A DNA stretch of 20,426 bases from Acidobacteriota bacterium (GCA_022759065.1 JAEMPZ010000118.1:1-20426), one strand, 5' to 3'. Shown: positions 7,766 through 16,657, numbered from the stretch's first letter. The notes: generated by a model from the letters alone, not told the origin. A program made the numbers and translations.

Positions 7766-9869
7766 AAAAAGAGCCGTCCGGAAACTCCCTGCCTTTAGCG
7801 GAGAGCTTGCCGGCCTGGGGCCCGCTCGCAGGCGCGCGCTTGAGGCCGCAGGGTTCTCGTCGGCCGAGGACCTTCTATGGTGGTTGCCGGCGCGTTACGA
7901 AGACAGGCGTTTCCCGACCCCAATAACGCGACTCAAGGAGGGCCAGTCGGCCCTTGTAAAAGGGAGAGTGCTGGGATGCCGGTCCCGGCGTGCTCGTAGG
8001 GGCGGGCTGACCCTTACAGAAGCGCTTGTAAGCGACAGTACCGGGAATTTGCACGTCGTATGGTTCAACCAGCCATGGATGGAGAGGGCGCTGGCGACTG
8101 GGGCCGAAATCTACCTTTTCGGAAGGATCAGCCTCTTCTCCACGAAAGCCGGGCTAAGGCTCCAGATGGACAACCCCTCCATTGAACCGGTGGGGGAGGG
8201 AAGCCAGTCCAGCATGGACAAGGTAGTGCCCGTCTACCGCAAAATAGGCGGGCTCCCAAGCAAGATGTTCAGGGGCCTCGTCCACAGGCTGCTTGAGGAA
8301 CAGCCACCGCTAGACAGCCTTCCCGATGAAATCAAGTCGGCTGAATCGCTCCCGGAACTGGCCGACGCTTTTAGACAGATTCATTTTCCCGAGGAACCTC
8401 CGGGGCCGGAGGCCGGTGGAAGTTTCGAGCGGGCGAGACGGCGGCTTGTAATGGAGGAGCTTCTCGCGGTTCAGTGCGTGCTTGGAGAAGCCAGGCGTGA
8501 ACGGTCGCTTTCAAGCGGAGTCGTGATTCCAGCGACTCAGGAAGCAGGCAAGTTATTAAGAAGGATGCTCCCGTTTCACCTCACGGCGGCTCAGAGGCGG
8601 GCATTTAGGGAGATTGCGGCCGACCTCGCTTCCGGAAAGCCGATGTACAGGCTCTTGCAGGGCGACGTTGGCAGCGGAAAAACAATCGTTGCGTTTCTTG
8701 CGATGGCGTGGGCTTCCCACAGCGGCTTCCAGGCCGCTTTCATGGCGCCGACCGAGATCCTCGCCAGGCAGCAAGCGCAAAGGCTTGCCGAGAGAGTGGC
8801 CCCGGAAGGGCTGGAGGCCGGCCTATTGACGGCTTCGGTGTCGGGACAGGCTCGCCGGGAACTGCTGTGCAGGCTGGCATCCGGCGACTTGAAGCTGGTG
8901 GTGGGCACCCACAGCCTCTTTCAGGAAAAGGTCCTGTTTAAGAACCTTGGCCTTGTAGTCATTGACGAACAACACCGCTTCGGCGTGGAGCAAAGGGCCC
9001 GCATGGTGGCGAAGGGCGTGTCTCCCAACGTCCTTGTTATGACCGCGACCCCAATTCCACGGAGCCTTGCCCTGACGCTCTATGGCGACTTGGACATCTC
9101 CGTCCTTGACGAAAAACCGCCGGGAAGGTTGAGGGTCATTACCCGCGTAAGAGACGATTCCTCGCTGCGCAAGGTCGAGGCCTTCTGCAGGAGCGAAATG
9201 GACCGTGGAGGGCAGGTTTTCTACGTCTTTCCAATGATCGAAGGTTCCGAGGACGACGATACCCAGGCAGCCATACAAGCTTATGAGCGGCTTGGCTCTG
9301 GAGCCTTCAGGGGCTACCCGGCGGTGCTGCTTCATGGGAAAATGACCGCGGCTGCCAAGGAGAGGGCGGTTGCGGCGGTGCGGCAGGGGCGGGCCAAGCT
9401 GCTTGTCGCTACCACCGTCGTGGAAGTCGGCGTGGACCTTCCGGAAGCGTCGGTGATGGTGGTCATGCACGCCGACCGCTTTGGCCTGGCGCAGCTTCAC
9501 CAGCTCAGAGGCCGCGTAGGCCGGGCTGGCCAGCAGGGCTACGCCATCATGATGTGTTCGCCGGGCGCTTCCCCGGCCGCCATGGAGCGGCTCGCGATTC
9601 TCGAGAGGACGGACGATGGCTTTGAAATCGCGGAGGCCGACCTCATGTTTCGTGGCGCCGGCGACCTTGGAGGTCTCAGGCAATGGGGTGGCGGAGGGTT
9701 CAGGGTCGCCAATCCTGTCAAAGACGTGGCCCTCCTTGAATCGGCGAGAAAATGGGCAGTGGCCATGACAAAAGGAGAGATTTCGTGGAAAGAAGGGGAG
9801 AAGGAACGCTTCAACGCCTGGGTTCGCTCGTGGAGCGAGCGGCTGGGTTCCTGGGGTCAGATAGGCTGA
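7740..9869 (+). CDS. recG: ATP-dependent DNA helicase RecG
   Basis: RecG is a superfamily 2 translocase that regresses stalled forks and processes branched DNA. The N-terminal wedge region is recognisable (LAGLGPARRRALEAAGF, then LPARYEDRR). The helicase core has Walker A GDVGSGKT (from residue 308, Lys314), DEQH at 409-412, TATPIPRSLALTLYGDLD and the motif VI region LHQLRGRVGRAG. The C-terminal TRG-like motif reads FRGAGDLGGLRQWGG, slightly off the usual RGPGE-type form. Length from ATG 7740 is 709 residues, normal for the family. The start is uncertain: ATG 7731 or 7740 are both possible and neither has a well-spaced ribosome binding site. Coupling to the overlapping ligase is likely. The first codons lie inside the 620-bp repeat. 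Confidence 0.96.
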   Translation: MKPRAPATEKRAVRKLPAFSGELAGLGPARRRALEAAGFSSAEDLLWWLPARYEDRRFPTPITRLKEGQSALVKGRVLGCRSRRARRGGLTLTEALVSDSTGNLHVVWFNQPWMERALATGAEIYLFGRISLFSTKAGLRLQMDNPSIEPVGEGSQSSMDKVVPVYRKIGGLPSKMFRGLVHRLLEEQPPLDSLPDEIKSAESLPELADAFRQIHFPEEPPGPEAGGSFERARRRLVMEELLAVQCVLGEARRERSLSSGVVIPATQEAGKLLRRMLPFHLTAAQRRAFREIAADLASGKPMYRLLQGDVGSGKTIVAFLAMAWASHSGFQAAFMAPTEILARQQAQRLAERVAPEGLEAGLLTASVSGQARRELLCRLASGDLKLVVGTHSLFQEKVLFKNLGLVVIDEQHRFGVEQRARMVAKGVSPNVLVMTATPIPRSLALTLYGDLDISVLDEKPPGRLRVITRVRDDSSLRKVEAFCRSEMDRGGQVFYVFPMIEGSEDDDTQAAIQAYERLGSGAFRGYPAVLLHGKMTAAAKERAVAAVRQGRAKLLVATTVVEVGVDLPEASVMVVMHADRFGLAQLHQLRGRVGRAGQQGYAIMMCSPGASPAAMERLAILERTDDGFEIAEADLMFRGAGDLGGLRQWGGGGFRVANPVKDVALLESARKWAVAMTKGEISWKEGEKERFNAWVRSWSERLGSWGQIG
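9773..9777 (+). promoter_or_regulatory. Ribosome binding site for lnt inside recG
   Basis: AGGAG lies 7 nt before GTG 9785, the best-supported lnt start. It implies an 85-bp overlap between recG and lnt. Confidence 0.6.
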
Positions 9870-11368
9870 AATGGCCCCTGGCAATGGCGCTGGGCGTGAT
9901 TTGCTGGGCGCTGTCACTGCCGCCAAATGGGACCGCCATCATGGCCGTTTTCGCTTTCGTTCCACCGTTGGCGGTCCTGCCGGAATTGCCGCTTAAGAAA
10001 CTGCTATGGCAGGGATGGCTGGGTGGGGCCGCCTGGGAAGCAGTGACTCTGTGGTGGCTTGCGCCTACAATCGTTCGCTACGGGGGCATCGGGCCAGTGG
10101 TAGCGGTTCTTCTGGTCGCCGCGCTGTCTCTTCTTTTGGGCCTATACATGGTTGGCTTCTGGTGGACGGCCTGGTTTGCGGTCCGGCGGGCCGGCGGGGG
10201 CGCTCTCGTGCTCGTCCCTTTCATCTGGGTCCTTTGGGAGTGGCTTCGCGGGTGGCTCTTTGGAGGAATGCCGTGGTGGGGGCCAGGTTACGCGCTTAGC
10301 ATGTATCCTTCATTGTTGCAGAACGCCAGCTGGCTTGGCGTCCTCGGGCTGTCTTTGCTCGCGCTGCTGCTTTCGGCCGCCGTAGTGCTTTGGCTGAGGG
10401 AGCGGAGCAGCATAGAGGCCGTGGTCATGCTTCCACTTGTTCTCGCGTTGTTTGGAGGGGCTTATTTGTGGGGTCGCCACCAGATCGAGCGGCAGGGATC
10501 TCACGACCAGCTATTCAGGGTGGGATACCTTCAGCCGAACATCCCCCAGGACGAAAAATGGGATCCAACATTCGCGGGGATGATAGAAGGGAGGTTTAAA
10601 AGCCTCTCCGAACCCTTCAAGAGTTATGGCCTCAAGCTGCTCGTCTGGCCCGAATCCTGCACGCCGCTGGAGTGGGATGCAGACCCGGCTTACAGGTCGA
10701 GAGTGCGGGAACTAGCGGCCCTCATTAAGGCTCCGATCCTGGTGGGCAGCGTTTTTGGGACGAATGAGGCCTACCAGAATGGCGCAATCGTCGTAAATCC
10801 CGACGGCACCGAGGGCGGACGATACGCGAAAACCCACCTCGTCCCCTTCGGAGAGTACGTTCCTCTCAGGCGCTTCCTTTTCTTCGCCAGGCCCCTGGTG
10901 GAATCGGTAGGCGACTTCACGCCCGGCAAGAGCCTGAAGCCGCTGGAAATAAACGGAGCGAAGGTCGGCGTGACGATATGCTTTGAGGGGATTTTCCCTC
11001 GCCTTGTGCGCAAGGAGGTCAACGAAGGCGCGCAACTGCTTGTCAACATCACGAACGACGCGTGGTATGCCGGAACCCCTGGGCCATTGGAGCATTTTCT
11101 GATCGAGCGCGTCCGCGCCGTGGAGTTCGACCGCTGCCTTGTGCGCAGCGCGAATGGGGGCGTCAGCGGCCTGGTTGACAACGAGGGCCGCCTCGAGATG
11201 GAAACGACACCAGGAGAACCGGCATCCTTTTGGGGCGAGGCGCGGCTAAGAAATACGGCGACCCCGTACGCAAAGATCGGCGACTGGTGGCTTTTCCTGC
11301 CGCTGATTGCCGTTTGCTGGACGCTGCTTTTTCCTTCGGCGGCAGGACGCCTAAGGAGTAAGCGTTGA
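9785..11368 (+). CDS. lnt: Apolipoprotein N-acyltransferase
   Basis: Lnt is the last enzyme of lipoprotein maturation. It transfers a third acyl chain to the N-terminal cysteine of diacylated lipoproteins in the inner membrane. The N-terminal ~240 residues hold several strongly hydrophobic segments (the first is WPLAMALGVICWALSL) typical of its membrane domain. The nitrilase-like domain follows with the catalytic triad visible: Glu290 in VWPES, Lys349 in YAKTHLVPFGEY and Cys399 in TICFE. A final hydrophobic segment near the C-terminus completes the family layout. Length is 527 residues from GTG 9785, close to the usual ~510. The alternative start GTG 9831 would shorten the overlap with recG but lacks a ribosome binding site. 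Its presence supports a diderm cell envelope. Confidence 0.95.
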   Translation: MERRGEGTLQRLGSLVERAAGFLGSDRLKWPLAMALGVICWALSLPPNGTAIMAVFAFVPPLAVLPELPLKKLLWQGWLGGAAWEAVTLWWLAPTIVRYGGIGPVVAVLLVAALSLLLGLYMVGFWWTAWFAVRRAGGGALVLVPFIWVLWEWLRGWLFGGMPWWGPGYALSMYPSLLQNASWLGVLGLSLLALLLSAAVVLWLRERSSIEAVVMLPLVLALFGGAYLWGRHQIERQGSHDQLFRVGYLQPNIPQDEKWDPTFAGMIEGRFKSLSEPFKSYGLKLLVWPESCTPLEWDADPAYRSRVRELAALIKAPILVGSVFGTNEAYQNGAIVVNPDGTEGGRYAKTHLVPFGEYVPLRRFLFFARPLVESVGDFTPGKSLKPLEINGAKVGVTICFEGIFPRLVRKEVNEGAQLLVNITNDAWYAGTPGPLEHFLIERVRAVEFDRCLVRSANGGVSGLVDNEGRLEMETTPGEPASFWGEARLRNTATPYAKIGDWWLFLPLIAVCWTLLFPSAAGRLRSKR

Positions 11369-11400
11369 GTGGCCCTGCATACGACGCCGGAGATGGCTGA

Positions 11401-14400
11401 ATGGGCGGCATGAGCTTTCTTTTGCGAAAGCCCTTGGGAGTTCTCCGCAAGCCTGGCAGGAGGCGCCGCGTCGCCATCCTGGTTGGCGTGATGCTCATTG
11501 TCATTGCGGCCTTGAAGTGGGGAAGCGCGTGGGTGGTAAACGGGTACATGGCCGCCCATTTCGGGCCGCGGGCAGCCACGTTTCACGTCAATCCATTCGC
11601 CCTCTCTGCTTGGTCCGATGAGGGCAGGGCTGTGGCTGGTGATATGGCGGTATCCTGGAAGGGCGCCGTTTTTCACCTTTGGGGCGGCAGGCTGGCGATT
11701 GAATCGGCGAGCCTTGGAGAGGAGAGGAGCCCCGCCGCCTACGTTGAAGGAATAACGGTCTCCAATCTATTCGGCGCGCCTGTCGTCAGAGTGCACAAAT
11801 TGGTTGTTCAGCCGCTCGATCCTTTCTGGACCAGGCTTTACAAAGCATCAGCAACTGCGCCGCCGCAAAGCAAGCCATTTCCGCTCTTCGCCGTTTGGGT
11901 TGAGAAGATTCAGGCAGCGACCCCAATCGGTCTCATCGAGGGAAGCTTTTTCTTGGGAGATGGGGCAAAGACTGCGCGGCGTCCCTTTTGTTCTTATTTC
12001 ACCATCGGCCATGATGGCAAAGGAGAGGTCCAGGGGTCTGTTGGCGAAAGGGTCAGCGCGTCCGCTAAAATTGACATTAAAGGGTTAAACGCGACCTTCG
12101 AAGGCGGCTCGGAGGGGGAGGGCTGGTCTGTTAAAGGGCACGTTCTAGGCTCTGCATGTGAATGGGTCATTGAAGGTGCGGGCGATAGTTCAGCCATTCA
12201 TGCCATTTTGTTGCAGAATTCAAAGAGGCCGAATGGTTCGGGCTGGCTGTATGGCGCTATTGGCAATGGGCAAGCATCTAGCGACAGGCTATCTACTGTA
12301 GAATTATTCTCTGTGCCAGTGACGCTTCCAAATATGGAATTGGGTTCTAACTGGTCAATTCAATCCCTAAAACTTCATGCAGAAAATATAAGAGAAGGCC
12401 TATATAATAATTCTAATACGAATTGTTTGTCTGTGGGAGCGGGCGGAATAGTATCGGATAGCCAGAGGCGCGTCTCTATTCCTGTTGATGTAAATTTAAA
12501 CTGGCGTGGGGGAGGGGCATCTGACATCCTTCTGGTCGCGACGTTGGGAGACAATTGGGGAGATGGACTTGAGAATTTGGCCGGTAGCGCGCGCTTCACG
12601 GCCAGAGCCGAGTCCGTTTCAGCGGCTGAAAAGAGGTTTCAGGGAGCCTTTGAAGGGGCAGGTTTGCGTGCTTGGGTGGCAGGCCGGGGCTCTATTGCTG
12701 ACGGCACCACGAAGTTTGGCTTGCAGAGCCGTTTCGTGGACGGGTTAGGCGATTTTGCATGGAACAAGTCGGGATGGTCGGGGCAATTCAACGGCACGGC
12801 ATCGCCCCCGGCCGGCGCCAAGTGGCCTCTTCCGCAGGGGCGGTGGAAATTTGGAGGTTCTGCGTCGTGGGCGCGCGCGGCGGCCTATCCCGAAGTTGAA
12901 TTCGAGGGAATTGAGCCCGGAGGAGGGACGCTCAAAGCTGAATTCAAAGGGGGTTTAATCATAGCAAACGCAAGGAGGCTCGACCTTGACTGCGCCTGGG
13001 GCAGTTTCCACGGCGCCGATTTTGGCTTGGAATCGAGCTTTCAAGGCGGCGCGCTAGCCGGAGCTAGAATCAGCGGAACTGTAGCTGAGTCAAAGGTAGG
13101 AAACGGTTTTGTTCTATCCGGCGTCAAATACGATGCCGCTTATAACGGAAGTTTAGTTTCGGGGCAGGCAAGCGCCACGTTGCCCACGCTTGACGGCCAT
13201 GGCAGTTTCCACTTTTCAGGCCCATCAGCCAATTTGCAGGCGCTTAAAATCAGCGGCGCCGAACTAAGTTTGCTCAAAGGCGATGTGAGGCTTGGTGGCC
13301 TTGTTGTTGAAAACGTGCTGGCGTGGCCGAAGCCGCTCTCCCTCGACGCGGCGACCGCCCTCCTTTTTGGCTCGCCGAGCGGTCCGTTGAAGGGCACGGC
13401 ATACCCCGACAAGGATGGCGCCGTTATCGTGGATGGAAAGGGGCCCTTGCTGGGCGGATCGGCCAGCTTCAAGGTCAGGGCTACTACGGGGGGCTCCGTG
13501 GAGGTCTCCGGCACTGGGTTTGACGCGTGGCAACTGGCTAAATTCGCGGCCAGGTGGGCGCCCCTTCCTTTCAGCGCCATCAAAGGCAGGCTGGACGGCA
13601 GCGTCACGATCCCGCTGGAAAACGTTCCAACCGGAATCAGCGGGCTTTTCAAGCTCCAGGATGTCACGCTCGACCTGGGCGACGAGCGCCACCAGCTCCG
13701 AAATGGAGCGGGACAGATTACATTCGCCGTTGGCAGCGACGCGACTCGCTTCGGCTCGGAGGACTTGGCGCTCGAATCGGGGCGCCTTCCCATGAAAATG
13801 AAGGGAATATCTCTTAACGACGTGGTAAGCGTTGACGTGGACATTCCTGATTCGGAGGCGGCGGAGGTTCAGAACGCATTCTTCGACTTTCTACCCGAGT
13901 ACGTGGGATTTGGAACGGTCACGGGCAAAATGGGATGCGCGGCTCATTTGACTTCGGACGCCAGGGACAAGGTATTGAACCTCGATCTGCGATTCAAGGG
14001 GGCGCAATTCTCGTCCGAAGACAAGGCATTGTCTTTACAGGGAATTGACGGCGCTTTGCCTCTTTCTCTTTCCGTGGGATTGGGGACCATTCCCGGCAGG
14101 CGCGGATTCAAGGCGCCTGACGAGCAATCCTTCTCGTCCGTGTTTGAAGCCTTTCGCTCCCCCCTTGAAAAGGGCGTTCCGCTTTTCATCAAGCGCGCCG
14201 CGTTCAGCGTCTACGCCGCCGAAAACATAAGCCTCTCCTCCATCCTGACCGCGGACGGCGCCACGGACTTGAGGGTCAACCGTGGCGAGCTTTGGGACGG
14301 GGAAATAGGCGGCGAAATGAGGGTTGGCATCAGTTCGGGGGGACTTGGTTATTCGGGCCAGTTGATGATGAAGAACATAAGCCTTCGAGAACTATGCAAC

Positions 14401-14820
14401 CAGGCTGGCGGGCTGACGGGTTTTATCGGGGGCCGAATGTCCGGCCACGTGACCTTCGGCGCGGACAAGTTCGGCCTCGCGGCTTTGCGCCTTCTCGCGG
14501 GCTTCTCGGTGGATCCCGCGGGGGACGAGCCTATGGTCATAGGCAGGGATTTCCTCGTGAAGATCGGCGGCGCCCAAATGAAGCGCCTTGTGCCATCAAG
14601 GTTTCTAAATTATGACAAGGCCACCATCGGCTTCGGCGTCCGCCATGGCGCCCTTACCGTGACCAACCTCGTCCTTAAGCACGAGGCCAATCCATTCAAG
14701 GCGCTTATTCGCAAGGACATATCATTTGAGATTCGCGTTCCATACAACAACAGCATAAGCATCTACCAGCTTCTGGACTCGATCAAAGGGCTTCAGGAGC
14801 GGTCGGCGGCGGTGCAATAA
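11401..14820 (+). CDS. Large AsmA/YdbH-like envelope protein
   Basis: This is a 1139-residue protein with one N-terminal membrane anchor (about 24-42, VAILVGVMLIVIAALKW) after a basic stretch, then a long, largely beta-type, glycine- and serine-rich periplasmic region. The C-terminal third resembles AsmA/YdbH-type proteins: N-R-G-E-L-W-D-G-E-I-G-G followed by SGQLMMKNISLRELC, a final GHVTFG block, and a conserved-looking last 100 residues. Family members bridge the inner and outer membranes and move phospholipid in E. coli; a similar role here is inference. The start ATG 11401 has GGAG at 11389-11392, and ATG 11410 is also possible. It lies 32 bp after lnt, so both are probably co-transcribed. 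The segment 12301-12420 is unusually AT-rich. Confidence 0.65.
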   Translation: MGGMSFLLRKPLGVLRKPGRRRRVAILVGVMLIVIAALKWGSAWVVNGYMAAHFGPRAATFHVNPFALSAWSDEGRAVAGDMAVSWKGAVFHLWGGRLAIESASLGEERSPAAYVEGITVSNLFGAPVVRVHKLVVQPLDPFWTRLYKASATAPPQSKPFPLFAVWVEKIQAATPIGLIEGSFFLGDGAKTARRPFCSYFTIGHDGKGEVQGSVGERVSASAKIDIKGLNATFEGGSEGEGWSVKGHVLGSACEWVIEGAGDSSAIHAILLQNSKRPNGSGWLYGAIGNGQASSDRLSTVELFSVPVTLPNMELGSNWSIQSLKLHAENIREGLYNNSNTNCLSVGAGGIVSDSQRRVSIPVDVNLNWRGGGASDILLVATLGDNWGDGLENLAGSARFTARAESVSAAEKRFQGAFEGAGLRAWVAGRGSIADGTTKFGLQSRFVDGLGDFAWNKSGWSGQFNGTASPPAGAKWPLPQGRWKFGGSASWARAAAYPEVEFEGIEPGGGTLKAEFKGGLIIANARRLDLDCAWGSFHGADFGLESSFQGGALAGARISGTVAESKVGNGFVLSGVKYDAAYNGSLVSGQASATLPTLDGHGSFHFSGPSANLQALKISGAELSLLKGDVRLGGLVVENVLAWPKPLSLDAATALLFGSPSGPLKGTAYPDKDGAVIVDGKGPLLGGSASFKVRATTGGSVEVSGTGFDAWQLAKFAARWAPLPFSAIKGRLDGSVTIPLENVPTGISGLFKLQDVTLDLGDERHQLRNGAGQITFAVGSDATRFGSEDLALESGRLPMKMKGISLNDVVSVDVDIPDSEAAEVQNAFFDFLPEYVGFGTVTGKMGCAAHLTSDARDKVLNLDLRFKGAQFSSEDKALSLQGIDGALPLSLSVGLGTIPGRRGFKAPDEQSFSSVFEAFRSPLEKGVPLFIKRAAFSVYAAENISLSSILTADGATDLRVNRGELWDGEIGGEMRVGISSGGLGYSGQLMMKNISLRELCNQAGGLTGFIGGRMSGHVTFGADKFGLAALRLLAGFSVDPAGDEPMVIGRDFLVKIGGAQMKRLVPSRFLNYDKATIGFGVRHGALTVTNLVLKHEANPFKALIRKDISFEIRVPYNNSISIYQLLDSIKGLQERSAAVQ

Positions 14821-14875
14821 CCGCGCTCGAAGAAACGTTTCACAGGCGGCCGGGGGCAGCGCAAAGGAGGCTTTT

Positions 14876-15826
14876 GTGAGCGGTATTTACAATAACGTGG
14901 CTGAAACGATCGGCCATACTCCGCTAGTGCGGCTTTGCAGAATGGGAACGCCTGAGATGGCCGAAGTGTGCGCCAAACTGGAATTTTTTAATCCAGGCGG
15001 CAGCGTGAAGGACCGCATCGCCCTTGCCATGATCGAGGCCGCGGAACGAGAGGGCCGTTTGAAGCCTGGCATGGAAATTATCGAGCCGACATCGGGCAAC
15101 ACGGGGATAGGGCTGGCGGTGGTAGCGGCCACCAAGGGGTACAGGTTGACTCTTGTAATGCCCGAAACGATGAGCGAGGAGAGGCGGAGGCTCTTGCAGG
15201 CTTTGGGCGCCACGCTTCTACTGACGCCTGGGGCAAAAGGCATGAATGGGGCGATCGCCAAGGCGCTCTCGCTGTCAGAAGGGCGAAGCAACGTTTTTAT
15301 CCCGTCTCAATTTGATAATCCCGCCAATCCCGAGGCTCATGCAAAAACTACAGCGGTGGAAATCCTCGAAGACACCGGCGGACGCCTGGACGCCTTCGTC
15401 GCTGGCGTGGGAACAGGCGGAACAATCACCGGCGTTGGACGCGCCCTCAAAGAAAAATTCGGCTCGTCGCTCCTGGTGGTGGCAGTTGAACCGCTTGACT
15501 CGCCGGTCCTTTCAGGCGGAGCGCCAGGCCCTCATAAAATTCAGGGAATCGGCGCCGGCTTCGTTCCAAGGAACTATGACGCGGAAGTGGTGGACAGCAT
15601 CGAACGCGTCACCTTCGAAGAATCGGTCGAGACGGCCCGCGAACTTGCTCGCAAAGAAGGCATTTTGGCCGGGATCTCCTCCGGAGGCATCTTGAGCGCA
15701 GCGCTTAAGGTCGCGCTAAGGCTCGGCCCTGGGAGGCGTGTTGTCAGCATGGTCTGCGATACCGGCGAACGTTATCTTTCCACGCCGCTTTTTTCATACG
15801 AACCTCCCGCCTCGCCCGAAAAATGA
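14876..15826 (+). CDS. cysK: Cysteine synthase A (O-acetylserine sulfhydrylase)
   Basis: This PLP enzyme makes cysteine from O-acetylserine and sulfide. The PLP-binding lysine is Lys45 in NPGGSVKDR. The substrate loop TSGNTG is at 72-77, and the phosphate-binding GVGTGGT loop is at 176-182. The C-terminal SSGG block and VCDTGERYLST ending are also present. The 316-residue length and ending fit CysK better than CysM, and there is no CBS regulatory domain. The GTG start at 14876 is preceded by a strong AAAGGAGG (14863-14870) at 5 nt. It is separated from the AsmA-like gene by 55 bp without an obvious terminator or promoter, so it probably ends the long + strand transcript. Confidence 0.95.
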   Translation: MSGIYNNVAETIGHTPLVRLCRMGTPEMAEVCAKLEFFNPGGSVKDRIALAMIEAAEREGRLKPGMEIIEPTSGNTGIGLAVVAATKGYRLTLVMPETMSEERRRLLQALGATLLLTPGAKGMNGAIAKALSLSEGRSNVFIPSQFDNPANPEAHAKTTAVEILEDTGGRLDAFVAGVGTGGTITGVGRALKEKFGSSLLVVAVEPLDSPVLSGGAPGPHKIQGIGAGFVPRNYDAEVVDSIERVTFEESVETARELARKEGILAGISSGGILSAALKVALRLGPGRRVVSMVCDTGERYLSTPLFSYEPPASPEK

Positions 15827-15847
15827 TTTGAATCCTTGGCCGGCCCC

Positions 15848-15876
15848 TTGCTATTTGTACGGTTCCGCCGTATAAA
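15848..15876 (+). promoter_or_regulatory. Sigma-70 type promoter for the receiver-PilZ gene
   Basis: TTGCTA (15848-15853), 17-bp spacer, TATAAA (15871-15876). Transcription would start at about 15883, which excludes the upstream in-frame ATG at 15878 and supports the TTG start at 15917. Confidence 0.65.
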
Positions 15877-15907
15877 TATGAGGGGGGAGCGAAAGCCGCC
15901 CCCAGGT

Positions 15908-15911
15908 GGAG
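15908..15911 (+). promoter_or_regulatory. Ribosome binding site for the receiver-PilZ gene
   Basis: GGAG lies 5 nt before TTG 15917, which begins the first receiver-domain strand (PKRILIVES). Confidence 0.55.
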
Positions 15912-15916
15912 CGACC

Positions 15917-16585
15917 TTGCCAAAAAGAATTCTCATCGTCGAAAGTGGCCTTCCGTCAGTGCCATTTGAAGAGAGCGTGCTCTTGAGGCGAGAGCACGAG
16001 GTCATCCGGGCGTCATCCGGCGCCGAAGCGCTTGAAAAGTTGCGCGCGCAGCCTTATGACCTGGTGATAGTTGACGAAACGCTTTCGGACATGGCGGGGA
16101 GCGCGCTTGCTTCACGGGTAAGGAAAGACGGCTTCACGGCATTGTCAATCATTCTTCTGGGCCAGGACCGGGACCATCTTCAGCAGGCGGCCGGCGTGAA
16201 CAAGGTGATCGGCAAGCCGGTAAACCCCGAGGCATTCCGCGAGGCGTGCAGCTCGCTTTTGAATGTCCAAAGCCGCAAGGACGCTCGCTTGCTCGTCTAC
16301 GTACAAGTCCAGGGATTTATCCAGAGCGGTTTTTTTCTCTGCAACTCGATGAACCTTTCTCCATCCGGCATTCTGATCATAACGGGGCGGAAGCTCAAAA
16401 TTGGTGACATGGTGCATCTCCAGATTACCCTTCCGAGGGAGCGCGAGAAGGTGAAGGCCGTGGGCCGGGTTGTTCGAGAGGCCAAGGAGATTGAGAGCCG
16501 CCTGAACGCTTACGGCCTTCAGTTTGATGAGATCAGCGAGGGCGACCGCGAGCGCATCAGGCTCTTCACCTCTGAAGCGCGATAA
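15917..16585 (+). CDS. Receiver (REC) - PilZ two-domain protein
   Basis: This 222-residue protein has two domains. Residues 3-115 form a CheY-like receiver with the phosphoacceptor Asp53 (YDLVIVDE) and the conserved Lys100 (IGKPV). The acidic pair normally found after the first strand is reduced to Glu9 in VESG, and the usual Ser/Thr switch position reads LLGQ, so phosphorylation may be weak or lost. Residues ~119-222 form a PilZ domain with both c-di-GMP contact motifs: R120-K-D-A-R124 (RxxxR) and N146-L-S-P-S-G151 ((D/N)xSxxG). It therefore probably reads c-di-GMP and may combine it with a two-component signal to control motility, surface attachment or a pilus system. No partner kinase is in the window. 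It has its own promoter and is convergent with ruvA. Confidence 0.88.
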   Translation: MPKRILIVESGLPSVPFEESVLLRREHEVIRASSGAEALEKLRAQPYDLVIVDETLSDMAGSALASRVRKDGFTALSIILLGQDRDHLQQAAGVNKVIGKPVNPEAFREACSSLLNVQSRKDARLLVYVQVQGFIQSGFFLCNSMNLSPSGILIITGRKLKIGDMVHLQITLPREREKVKAVGRVVREAKEIESRLNAYGLQFDEISEGDRERIRLFTSEAR

Positions 16586-16593
16586 TTGTTACT

Positions 16594-16643
16594 GGTGGCG
16601 TCTTCGGCTTGGCGCCACCGTCGCCAAAGGGGCGCTCTTTGGC
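16594..16643. terminator. Hairpin pair between convergent genes
   Basis: Two perfect 7-bp stems lie in the 72-bp gap between the receiver-PilZ stop and the ruvA stop: GGTGGCG/CGCCACC (16594-16600 with 16613-16619) and GCCAAAG/CTTTGGC (16623-16629 with 16637-16643). Neither has a T-run, so they are at best weak or factor-assisted bidirectional terminators. Confidence 0.35.
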
Positions 16644-16657
16644 CGCGGGATTTCTGG

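Noticed and set aside
8823..9926. Open frame of 367 codons on the minus strand opposite recG
   Set aside because: It mirrors the conserved recG helicase motifs and has no recognisable domain or ribosome binding site. High GC produces long antisense frames.
10771..11676. Open frame of 301 codons on the minus strand across lnt and the AsmA-like gene
   Set aside because: It spans two well-supported sense genes, and its low-complexity Arg/Pro/Ser-rich translation is typical of shadow frames.
13140..13844. Open frame of 234 codons on the minus strand inside the AsmA-like gene
   Set aside because: The Ser/Pro-rich composition is that of a reverse-complement shadow; there is no start signal or domain.
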